Shown here piece after piece: positions 1 through 7,191 of a stretch of DNA of 64,000 bases. A program made the translations under genes and the position numbers. Under the pieces are notes generated by a model. That model was given only the letters and a program-made list of their open reading frames with translations. It was not told the DNA's origin and did no database searches. This stretch comes from Candidatus Bipolaricaulota bacterium. GTDB lineage: Bacteria > Bipolaricaulota > Bipolaricaulia > UBA7950 > UBA9294. Within the stretch, counting starts at the first letter, position 1; each line of letters opens with the position of its first letter. The stretch is from contig JANQEA010000043.1 of the NCBI GenBank assembly GCA_028278555.1, positions 145,928-209,927 on the forward strand, written 5' to 3'.

Positions 1-767
1 GGACGTTCGGCGATGGAACGACCGGAACCGGCGTTCAGGCGACGCACACGTACGCGAACGCCGGAGCGTACGATGTCGTCCTCCGGGTCACCGATCCCGA
101 GGGACTCGACGATGCGGCGATCGCCACAGTCGAGGTCCTCGAGGTCCCTGAGGGTTCGATCCTCCGTCGGTACGCCTGGACGTGGGACGGTGCGGGGCAA
201 CGTCTCGACGCCCTCCTCCCGTGGAGCCTCTACCAGACCTATCGCGGACAGCTCCGAATCCCATTTATCGACAACTACGATTATGGCGCCTTTGTCGACG
301 ATCCACGCGACGATCCGACGCTCGAGGATCTGGCCGATGCCCTGGCCGCTCTGAGCGGCTCCGGAGATCTGGCGTTCGCCGAGAACGCGCTGGCCTTCGT
401 CCAGGAGGCGATCGCCTACGAGGCCGACCCGCCGGCCATCGAGTGGCCGCTCTACCCGCTCGAGACGCTCGTCGATGGCACCGGCGACTGCGAGGATACG
501 GCGATCCTCTACGTCAGCCTGCTGAAGGCGCGCGGCGTCTCTTGCCGGCTGGCGTTCGTCGACACCGATGGCGACGGATCCCCGGACCACGTCCTCGCCC
601 TCGTGGCGGTTGGACGATCGTTCGTGCAAGGATCCGGCATGACGGTGTTCGAACTGGACGGAACACGGTATGCTGTCGCCGAGACATCCTCCGGGTCGAT
701 CGATCTCGGCGTCGATCCGTGGGATCTCGAGATCGAGGATTTGATCGACCTCTGGCCGTACGACTGA
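1..767 (+). CDS. PKD domain plus transglutaminase-like secreted protein (5' end missing)
   Basis: The frame is open from the left edge and stops at TGA 765-767, so only the C-terminal part of the protein is present. The first ~45 residues are the second half of a PKD domain (FGDGTTGTG, then HTYANAGAYDV and VTDPEG). About 200 residues of a transglutaminase-like cysteine protease fold follow. The likely catalytic Cys lies in DGTGDCED (codon near 489) and the His in SPDHVLALVAVG. The His is preceded by an acidic DTDGDG loop resembling a calcium site. PKD modules usually sit in extracellular proteins, so export is expected, but the signal peptide would lie outside the window. Substrate unknown. 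The next gene starts 25 bases downstream. Confidence 0.8.
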   Translation, partial: TFGDGTTGTGVQATHTYANAGAYDVVLRVTDPEGLDDAAIATVEVLEVPEGSILRRYAWTWDGAGQRLDALLPWSLYQTYRGQLRIPFIDNYDYGAFVDDPRDDPTLEDLADALAALSGSGDLAFAENALAFVQEAIAYEADPPAIEWPLYPLETLVDGTGDCEDTAILYVSLLKARGVSCRLAFVDTDGDGSPDHVLALVAVGRSFVQGSGMTVFELDGTRYAVAETSSGSIDLGVDPWDLEIEDLIDLWPYD

Positions 768-792
768 GGCCCGCGAGCCGAAGGGAGGGCGC

Positions 793-1923
793 GTGGCGAA
801 CCGCTGCCTGATCGACCCGACGTCGCTCTTACGTTTTGACTTCGGCACGCATCATCCGTTCAAGATCCACCGGCTCGGGCTGACCTACGAGCTGATCCGC
901 GCTTACGGGCTGATCGATCGCCCGGATGTCTACACCCTTCCGCCGCGCGAGGCGACCGAAGACGAGGCGATCTGCTTCCACTCACAGGGATATCTGGAGA
1001 CGCTCCGCGTCGCGAGCAGCGGGATGTGGGTTCCGAACCTGTTCGCCCATGGTCTCGGCACGTCGGACAATCCGGTCTTCCCGGACGTCTACGATTGGGG
1101 GATGTACGTCGCTGGTGCGTCGATCGTCTGCGCCGAGGAGATCCTCGCCGGTCGGGCGTCCCGCGCGTTCAATCCGGCCGGCGGCCTCCACCACGCGATG
1201 CCCTCGCGTGCATCGGGCTTCTGCCACATCAACGACATCGTTCTCGCGATCCAGACAATGGTCGATACCGGGAAACGCGTCGCCTATGTCGACATCGACG
1301 CCCATCACGGCGACGGCGTCCAGCACGCCTTCTACACGAGCGCCGACGTGCTGACCGTCTCCGTCCATCAGACCGGCTACACGATCTTTCCGGGAACCGG
1401 CTTCGCCGAGGAGATCGGCCAGGGACCCGGAGAGGGGATGTCGGTCAACGTGCCGCTCGATCCGGGCGCCGGGGACGAAGCCTACGAGCGGGCGCTCGAC
1501 GAGGTGATCCTTCCGGTCGTCCGCGCGTACGCCCCGGACGTCCTCGTAACGCAGCTCGGCTCCGACGCCGTCGTCGGTGACGTCGTGGCGAACCTCCGGA
1601 TGAGCCTCCGCCAGTTCGAGCGGAACGTCTGCGCCTTCCGCGATCTCGGCCTCCCGTGGATCGCCCTTGGCGGTGGCGGCTACGACGTCAGCAACGTCGT
1701 CCGCGCCTGGACTCTTGCTTGGTCTGTCATCACCGAAGTGGAGCTCGATGACGAGATCCCGCCGGAGTGGCTCACCTCGGCGGCGCGGTACAACGTGGCG
1801 ATCTCCAAGCTTCGCGGAAACATCGATCGGACGCCGACCGACGCGTCCGTCCTCGAGGACCTCGACCGGACCATCTCCGAACTCCGCGAGACAGTCTTTC
1901 CGATTCTCGGCGTAACCGAGTAG
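793..1923 (+). CDS. acuC: Histone deacetylase / acetoin utilization AcuC-family deacetylase
   Basis: A 376-residue zinc-dependent deacetylase of the arginase/HDAC fold. The catalytic His pair is in GGLHHAM. The metal ligands are in YVDIDAHHGDG and QLGSDAVVGD, and the transition-state Tyr is in GGGGYD. Length matches AcuC proteins, which deacetylate acetyl-lysine such as that on acetyl-CoA synthetase. The GTG start at 793 is chosen because AAGGGAGGG (781-789) sits just upstream. It is co-directional with the kinase gene downstream. The exact substrate cannot be read from sequence; acetylpolyamine deacetylase is a family alternative. Confidence 0.9.
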   Translation: MANRCLIDPTSLLRFDFGTHHPFKIHRLGLTYELIRAYGLIDRPDVYTLPPREATEDEAICFHSQGYLETLRVASSGMWVPNLFAHGLGTSDNPVFPDVYDWGMYVAGASIVCAEEILAGRASRAFNPAGGLHHAMPSRASGFCHINDIVLAIQTMVDTGKRVAYVDIDAHHGDGVQHAFYTSADVLTVSVHQTGYTIFPGTGFAEEIGQGPGEGMSVNVPLDPGAGDEAYERALDEVILPVVRAYAPDVLVTQLGSDAVVGDVVANLRMSLRQFERNVCAFRDLGLPWIALGGGGYDVSNVVRAWTLAWSVITEVELDDEIPPEWLTSAARYNVAISKLRGNIDRTPTDASVLEDLDRTISELRETVFPILGVTE

Positions 1924-1970
1924 ACTACCCTCCCCGTTCGACGCGGAACCCCGAACGAAGGAAGCCAGCG

Positions 1971-3743
1971 ATGACTCGATCGAAGGAAGCAGTGCGCGAA
2001 GCGGAGCTCCGTCCGACCGTTCAGGCCCGGCTTCCCGACGGGCGGGTCTACGATGTCGAACGGGACACGCCGCTCGCCGAGGTCTTCCGCGTTGCCCATC
2101 CGGACGAAGACGATCCGGTCGTTGCGGCGGTCGCCGGTGATCGGCTCCGTGAGCTGGCCTGGCCGGTCGACCGCGACGTCGACGTAACGCCGATCTTCCT
2201 CTCCGATTCGGACGGAATGCAGATCTACAGCCGGAGCCTCTCGTTCCTGCTCGTTGTCGTCGTTTCCCAACTCTTTCCTGACGCGCAGGTTCGGATCGAC
2301 TACTCCGTTCCGCACGGCGGCTACTTCTGCCGCGTCGAGGGGCGGAAGCCATTCACGGCGCGAGAGCTCGCGCGGATCAAGGGTCGGATGGACGGGCTGG
2401 TCGCCGAGGATCGCCCGATCCGGCGGTTCCGCTGCTCGCTGGAGGAAGCACGCGAGATCTTCACTTCCCGCGGCGAGCTGGAGAAGGTGCGGCTCCTCGA
2501 GGCACGGGACGTCGACCATCTCCATATGTACGCCCTCAACGGCACCTCCGACTACTTCTTCGGGTACATGGTTCCGTCGACCCGCTTCCTGAGGGTCTTC
2601 GGGCTGGAGGTCTTCGCCGACGGGTTCATCCTCCGGCTCCCGCGGCGGGAGGAACCGACGAAGCTTCCTCCGCCGCAGAAGTTCAAGGCGCTCCGCGATG
2701 TCTTCGACGAGTACGGCGAGTGGCTCGGGCTCCTCGGGATGCGCGACGTGGTGTCGCTCCACGAGGCGATCCGATCCGGCCGGATCGAGCAGGTCGTTCT
2801 CGTCGCCGAGGCGCTCCACGAAAAGCGGATTGCCGCGATTGCCGCGCAGATCACCGAACGCCGGAGCAAAGGCGTCCGGCTCGTCTTCATCGCCGGGCCC
2901 TCGGCCTCCGGGAAGACGACCTTCTCCAAGCGCCTGGCGATCCAGCTCCTCGCCGACGGCCTCAGCCCGTACCCGCTGGCGATGGACAACTACTTCCATC
3001 CCCGCGACGTTCTGGCCGAGCGGTTCGGGGACGAGATCGATGTCGATTCCCTCGATGCCGTCGACGTGGCGCAGTTCCAGGAGGATCTTCGGAGGCTCGT
3101 CGACGGAGAGGAAGTCACCCTTCCGCGATTCGACTTCCACACCGGCACGCGGGAGGAAGGGCCGACCGTTCGACTGACAGAAGACCAGATCATCCTCGTC
3201 GAGGGGATCCACGGACTGAACCCACGGCTGATCGCCGACAGCCCGCTCAAGTCTTGCTTCCGGATCTTCATCAGCGCCCTCACCCAGATCAATCTCGATA
3301 TGCACAACCGCGTCTCGACGACCGACACGCGGCTGATCCGCCGGATCGTCCGCGACGCTCATCACCGCGGCTACTCGGCGGCGGAGACACTGGACGTGTG
3401 GGAGAACGTCCGACGCGGCGAGAAGCGGAACATCTACCCGTACCAAGAAGAGGCCGACGTGATGTTCAACTCGGCCCTCAGCTACGAGCTCGCCGTCCTC
3501 AAGCCGCTCGCCGAACCGCTCCTGCTTCAGGTGCAGGAACCGCGGCTTCGGATCGAGGCCGAGCGGCTCCTCGCGCTCCTCTGGTGGTTCGATCCGTATT
3601 CGACCGAGAACATCCCGGACAACTCGATCCTCCGAGAGTTCACCGGCGGCTCGAACCTCCGCGACTTCACGCCCGTCCCGCACGGCCTCTGGGGTGCGTC
3701 GAGCTACGAGGATCGGGCGAGCGTTCCGGAAGGAGAATCGTGA
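1971..3743 (+). CDS. TGS-domain nucleoside (uridine-type) kinase
   Basis: A 590-residue protein with an N-terminal TGS-like domain (about residues 10-75) and a threonyl-tRNA-synthetase-like second additional domain containing PHGGYF (about 75-210). The C-terminal P-loop kinase of the uridine kinase/phosphoribulokinase family starts at GPSASGKTTFS, followed by MDNYFHPRD and LVEGIHGLN. This architecture is known in a group of bacterial nucleoside kinases, often annotated as uridine kinase. ATG 1971 is used with GAAGGAAG upstream; the frame is open further 5' but that stretch overlaps acuC. The stop overlaps the next start (GTGA). The natural substrate is not certain. Confidence 0.88.
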   Translation: MTRSKEAVREAELRPTVQARLPDGRVYDVERDTPLAEVFRVAHPDEDDPVVAAVAGDRLRELAWPVDRDVDVTPIFLSDSDGMQIYSRSLSFLLVVVVSQLFPDAQVRIDYSVPHGGYFCRVEGRKPFTARELARIKGRMDGLVAEDRPIRRFRCSLEEAREIFTSRGELEKVRLLEARDVDHLHMYALNGTSDYFFGYMVPSTRFLRVFGLEVFADGFILRLPRREEPTKLPPPQKFKALRDVFDEYGEWLGLLGMRDVVSLHEAIRSGRIEQVVLVAEALHEKRIAAIAAQITERRSKGVRLVFIAGPSASGKTTFSKRLAIQLLADGLSPYPLAMDNYFHPRDVLAERFGDEIDVDSLDAVDVAQFQEDLRRLVDGEEVTLPRFDFHTGTREEGPTVRLTEDQIILVEGIHGLNPRLIADSPLKSCFRIFISALTQINLDMHNRVSTTDTRLIRRIVRDAHHRGYSAAETLDVWENVRRGEKRNIYPYQEEADVMFNSALSYELAVLKPLAEPLLLQVQEPRLRIEAERLLALLWWFDPYSTENIPDNSILREFTGGSNLRDFTPVPHGLWGASSYEDRASVPEGES

Positions 3744-4564
3744 ACACGCAGCAGTTGATGGAGATCGCGCTTGAGATGGCCGGGCTCGACGAGATCCCCG
3801 GGGACAGCGCGATCCATCGTCCGGGCGATGAGATCGAGCGGATCCTCTTCGGGATCGACCTGAAGGCTCCGGAGCTGGTGATCGCGTCGGCCCAGGGGTA
3901 CGACTGTGCGATCTCGCACCACCCGATCGGTGGGAGTTCGACCCTCCGGTTCCACGAGGTCCTCGAACGGCACATCGATCAGATGGTCGGCGCCGGGGTC
4001 CCGCAGAACGTTGCCGAGGAGACGATGAGCGCGACGATCGAGGAGCGTCGGATCCTCAGTTCGATGACGAACTACGATCACGATCCGTCGGTCGCCGAAC
4101 TCCTCGATCTCCCGTACGTGAACATCCACACCCCGCTCGATGAGATCGGCCGTCGACGGATGGCCGAGGCGGCCGCCGATCTCCCCGGGGACGCATCCGT
4201 TGCCGAGCTGGTCGACCGGTTCTACGAGACGGTCGGCGAGTTCCGGAACGCCGCGACCGAGATCGAGGTCCGGGTAGGGAAGCCGGAGAACCGGATCGGG
4301 AAGGCCGTCGTCTCGCACGGGGCCGGAACGAACGGCGGGTATCCTGTCGCGAAGGCCTACTTCGATCACGGGATCGATACGGTCATCTACATCCACTGCC
4401 GACCGGCCGAGGCGAAGAAGCTGATCGACGAGTTCGGCGACTCGAAGAATCTGATCGTCACCGGGCACATCGCCAGCGACTCGGTCGGGATCAATCCGTA
4501 CGTCGACCGACTTCGCGCGGAGGGGCTTGACGTGACGACGTTCAGCGGGATCATCCCAGCCTAG
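3740..4564 (+). CDS. Nif3-like dinuclear metal center protein
   Basis: A 274-residue Nif3/DUF34 family protein. Metal-binding signatures visible are AISHHPIG near residue 57, NIHTPLD in the middle and VTGHIASD near the C-terminus. The family forms hexamers with a two-metal site; proposed roles (GTP cyclohydrolase-like, metal insertion) are unsettled. Translation starts at GTG 3740, overlapping the upstream TGA by the GTGA arrangement, with AAGGAGAA eight bases upstream, so it is probably coupled to the nucleoside kinase. Family assignment is firm; function is not. Confidence 0.85.
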   Translation: MNTQQLMEIALEMAGLDEIPGDSAIHRPGDEIERILFGIDLKAPELVIASAQGYDCAISHHPIGGSSTLRFHEVLERHIDQMVGAGVPQNVAEETMSATIEERRILSSMTNYDHDPSVAELLDLPYVNIHTPLDEIGRRRMAEAAADLPGDASVAELVDRFYETVGEFRNAATEIEVRVGKPENRIGKAVVSHGAGTNGGYPVAKAYFDHGIDTVIYIHCRPAEAKKLIDEFGDSKNLIVTGHIASDSVGINPYVDRLRAEGLDVTTFSGIIPA

Positions 4565-4596
4565 TGAAAGGCTCCGAAGGAGACTCAGGAGGCCCC

Positions 4597-5376
4597 ATGC
4601 CGTTCACCGTTGCCACTTGGAACGTCAACTCGATCCGATCCCGACTCCACGCGCTCCTCCCGTGGCTGGAGAGGGCCGCGCCGGACGTCGTCTGCCTCCA
4701 GGAGACGAAGGTCCAGGATCACGACTTCCCGATCGATCCGATCGAAGCGGTCGGGTACCATGCCGCCTTTCGCGGGCAGAAGTCGTACAACGGCGTCGCG
4801 ATCCTGTCGAAGACGCCGATCGAGAACGTCCGTTCCGGGTTCGACGATGACGGTCCGGCCGACGAGGCGCGGCTTCTCGTCGGCGAGGTGAACGGGATCC
4901 CGATTGTCAACACCTACGTCCCGCAGGGGCGCGACCCGGAACACGAGATGTACGCGTACAAGCTCGAGTGGTTCGAGCGCCTCCGTGCCTACTACGAGTC
5001 TCACTTCTCAGCCAACGAGCCGATGCTCTGGCTGGGGGATCTCAATGTCGCCCCCGAGCCGATCGACGTTCATGACCCGAAGCGCCTGATGGGGCACGTC
5101 TGCTTCAATCCTCTGGTGACCGAGGCGCTCGAATCGGTCAAGTCGTGGGGCCTCGTCGATCTCTTCCGGAAGCATGTCCCGAAACCCGGGCAGTACACCT
5201 ACTACGACTACCGGACCAAGGACGGCGTCGCCAACGGCCGCGGCTGGCGCGTCGACCACATCCTCGCGACGAAGCCTCTGGCCGCGAAGTCGATCAACGC
5301 CTGGATCGACCTCGAACCGCGCCTCGGCGAGAAGCCCTCCGACCACACGCCGATGGTGGTGGAGATGCGAATCTAG
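4597..5376 (+). CDS. xthA: Exodeoxyribonuclease III (AP endonuclease)
   Basis: A 259-residue exonuclease/endonuclease/phosphatase-fold enzyme that cleaves DNA 5' of abasic sites in base excision repair. Catalytic signatures are in order: ATWNVNSIR (N-terminal), CLQETKVQD (metal-binding Glu), the TYVPQGR loop, LGDLNVAPE (catalytic Asp/Asn) and the terminal SDHTPMV (Asp/His). The length is normal for ExoIII. ATG 4597 is preferred over an upstream GTG because CAGGAGG (4587-4593) precedes it. This is the last gene of the left housekeeping block; base and codon composition change immediately after its stop. Confidence 0.95.
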   Translation: MPFTVATWNVNSIRSRLHALLPWLERAAPDVVCLQETKVQDHDFPIDPIEAVGYHAAFRGQKSYNGVAILSKTPIENVRSGFDDDGPADEARLLVGEVNGIPIVNTYVPQGRDPEHEMYAYKLEWFERLRAYYESHFSANEPMLWLGDLNVAPEPIDVHDPKRLMGHVCFNPLVTEALESVKSWGLVDLFRKHVPKPGQYTYYDYRTKDGVANGRGWRVDHILATKPLAAKSINAWIDLEPRLGEKPSDHTPMVVEMRI

Positions 5377-5626
5377 AGGGCGACTGGTCCCCCTAGTGGA
5401 CTGGTTTCGGGCTGCGAACTAGCGTGGGTCTTCCGTCCTCTACGACTCCCCGTAGGGGACTACTTTCGAACTCGACATGGCTTGATGATCCCTTCAACAC
5501 TAGCCGGATTCGACTCTCGCTAGCTGGAGGTGGCGAGTCTGAATAGAGAACCTTCAGGATCACCCTCGCCGCTGAGGATGGCAGCTGTATCATACTCCTC
5601 AATGATCTCTCAAGAAGGGGGCGCGG
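5377..5626. other. Left boundary of the low-GC island, no gene recognised
   Basis: These 250 bases hold no convincing reading frame on either strand. A short stem TCCCC/GGGGA with loop GTA (5447-5459) could end transcription of the exonuclease III gene. An imperfect repeat (GGACTGGTTTCG near 5397 and GGACTACTTTCG near 5457) and a stem CTAGC/GCTAG around 5504-5524 are visible. A TTCGACT run near 5511 resembles a tRNA T-loop, but no cloverleaf folds around it, so I do not call a tRNA or att site. Confidence 0.4.
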
Positions 5627-5797
5627 GTGGCTGTACACAAGTGGTCAAGCGAGGACCTGGACAAGGCACGCAGGCTGCTGGGGATAGAGACCGCAGAGGA
5701 GTTGGATGAGGCAATAGAGAACTTCCAGGCTTACCTCTCGGTTCTGCGGGAGTGCGACAACCGCTTTCGTGAGCGGGATGACGAGGCCCCTGAGTAG
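5627..5797 (+). CDS. 56-residue orphan protein
   Basis: GTG 5627 opens a 56-codon frame ending at TAG 5795-5797. A purine-rich AAGAAGGGG (5612-5620) sits six bases before the start. The product begins MAVHKWSSEDL and is rich in Glu, Asp and Arg. It looks helical: RRLLGIETAEELDEAIENF followed by a second amphipathic stretch with one Cys, and it has no membrane segment. Codons include ATA and AGG, as in the following island genes. I do not recognise a family. Its size would suit an antitoxin-like or adaptor protein, but nothing in the sequence proves that. Confidence 0.5.
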   Translation: MAVHKWSSEDLDKARRLLGIETAEELDEAIENFQAYLSVLRECDNRFRERDDEAPE

Positions 5798-6034
5798 ATC
5801 TCCCGAGCCGCTGGATCTCTGGATCTGGCCAGCACCGGACGAGCCTAGAAGCTGGTGTGCGATGAGGGATGGGTTTGCCTTCGGCATCCGTTGCTGATGG
5901 ACATCAACGGCTGGATGGGAGTTGTGGACGGGTCTGCAGCTTGTAGCTCCGCTTCTGAGACGACTTCAGGGGCTTAGGTTAGCAGGCTTGGCGGCAGAAT
6001 GCAGGTACTCCTTCATGGGCCAACCAATCGACAT
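5798..6034. other. Intergenic spacer inside the island
   Basis: About 240 bases between the small orphan and the dehydrogenase-like gene. Frames on both strands are broken by stops, apart from an unconvincing antisense frame. Apart from the promoter-like box at its right end I see no structured RNA, repeat or gene. Confidence 0.4.
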
Positions 6035-6040
6035 TAGAAT
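6012..6040 (+). promoter_or_regulatory. Candidate promoter of the dehydrogenase-like gene, start codon at +1 spacing
   Basis: A -10 box TAGAAT (6035-6040) lies 17 bases after a weak -35 TTCATG (6012-6017). Only eight bases separate the -10 from ATG 6049, so transcription would begin on or next to the start codon. Confidence 0.4.
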
Positions 6041-6048
6041 GGGGCATC

Positions 6049-7152
6049 ATGCCAGCAGAGTCGAAGGCGCCAAGACGCATTCTCGCAGTCGGCTGGGGTG
6101 ACGTATCTAGACGCTACTGGGGCGTGCTCAAAGAACGCGTGGATGCTGGGCAAGTCGAGGTATCTATTGCCGAGTTGCCGGACATAGCGCGCCAAGCCCC
6201 GCAGCTATTCGTCGAATGGGCGAGCCCTGAGCTGGATGCACATCTGAGCTCTGGCGAGTTTGACCTGGTTCTCGTTCTCACTCCCCCCACTCGGCATCAC
6301 GAGGTTGTTGAAAGGTGCCTTGGTCTAGTTCGAGACGTGCCGAAGTCCTGCACGATCCTCGTCGAGAAGCCACTAGCACTTGGCGTCGAGGACGCGCACG
6401 ACGTTTCTAGACTCATCGAACTCGGCACACAGAGATCCTGTCAGCCTCACGAAGTCGCCTGTGTGGATCACTACACCCTGAAGCCTGTAGTGCGGTTCTT
6501 CCGATCGCACAGCCAGGAACTGCTCTCCGATATGGGAGCAGTCAGGCATCTCGTGTTCACTTCGATGGAATCGAGAGAGCTCCACGCCTCAGAGTCCTTC
6601 CGTAGCGGCTATGCGAGGGAACATGCTGTTCATGCTTTCGCGGTCATCGATACGTGTCTTCCGATTCTTCGCGGGCACAATATATCGCATCAAGCAACGG
6701 ATCGCAGGCGCTTCTGGCGCTATGCGAGCCTCTCTGAGGAAATTGACGGGGACTCTGCGTTCGATCTTGAGTGCTGGCTCGACAGCGAGATTCGGCAATC
6801 GCAGTACCTTGCGGAGTCAGTTCATCTGGAGCTGATCGGCGGGAAGGGTCTAGATCGTGATGAGAAGGCCCTCGTGGTTGAGTGCGATCGCGGATTGATC
6901 AAAATGCGATTCGACGAGGAGACCATCGACCTGCAGGGCCGCTTAGGTCCAGACACCCGACTGTACGATGGACGCAGCAGCCCAGAGATTCCGGCATACC
7001 GTTTTCTGCTAGCTCACATCCTCGACGGCAAGCCCATTGAATTGGTCACGCGGCCGATTGCCGAGGCTGCCAGGGACGTCGAACGTGTTGCTCATGCGCT
7101 TGCCGACGCCGAGTATGCTGGTGACTACGGAGTTGGCACGTGCCCCTTTTGA
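6049..7152 (+). CDS. Short glucose-6-phosphate dehydrogenase / Gfo-Idh-MocA-like oxidoreductase
   Basis: A 367-residue Rossmann-fold oxidoreductase. The N-terminus has AVGWGDVSRR (residues 13-22), close to the GDLARR nucleotide loop of glucose-6-phosphate dehydrogenase. VEKPLAL (105-111) carries the EKP motif shared by G6PDH and Gfo/Idh/MocA enzymes. VDHYTLK (139-145) matches the G6PDH catalytic DHYLGK pattern. The protein is about 120 residues shorter than typical G6PDH, so it is probably a divergent sugar or sugar-phosphate dehydrogenase; substrate unknown. Codon use (ATA, CTA, AGG) differs from flanking genes. No strong ribosome-binding site is present, in line with a leaderless start. It is followed by the phosphodiesterase-like gene after a 39-base gap. 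Confidence 0.7.
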   Translation: MPAESKAPRRILAVGWGDVSRRYWGVLKERVDAGQVEVSIAELPDIARQAPQLFVEWASPELDAHLSSGEFDLVLVLTPPTRHHEVVERCLGLVRDVPKSCTILVEKPLALGVEDAHDVSRLIELGTQRSCQPHEVACVDHYTLKPVVRFFRSHSQELLSDMGAVRHLVFTSMESRELHASESFRSGYAREHAVHAFAVIDTCLPILRGHNISHQATDRRRFWRYASLSEEIDGDSAFDLECWLDSEIRQSQYLAESVHLELIGGKGLDRDEKALVVECDRGLIKMRFDEETIDLQGRLGPDTRLYDGRSSPEIPAYRFLLAHILDGKPIELVTRPIAEAARDVERVAHALADAEYAGDYGVGTCPF

Positions 7153-7179
7153 CTGAGCACAGGATAGATCTCTCGAGCC

Positions 7180-7185
7180 TATAAT
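7180..7185 (+). promoter_or_regulatory. Perfect -10 box (TATAAT) six bases before the phosphodiesterase start
   Basis: TATAAT at 7180-7185 is followed by CTCAGC and then ATG 7192. The spacing implies a leaderless mRNA. No good -35 lies 16-18 bases upstream; a TTGACT at 7149-7154 is too far away (25 bases). Confidence 0.45.
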
Positions 7186-7191
7186 CTCAGC

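Noticed and set aside
982..3683. Long minus-strand frames (456 and 667 codons) opposite acuC and the nucleoside kinase
   Set aside because: They are antisense shadows: the sense frames have clear family motifs, and the antisense products are Arg/Asp-rich without recognisable domains.
5500..5535. tRNA or att-like TTCGACT segment
   Set aside because: The T-arm cannot pair properly, no acceptor or anticodon arm is found, and no matching copy exists at the right island boundary.
5393..5887. Two minus-strand frames (about 80 codons each) in the island's left part
   Set aside because: No ribosome-binding sites, and the second overlaps the more plausible 56-codon plus-strand gene. Kept out for lack of support.
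7149..7154. TTGACT as -35 partner of TATAAT at 7180
   Set aside because: The 25-base spacer is outside the usable range.
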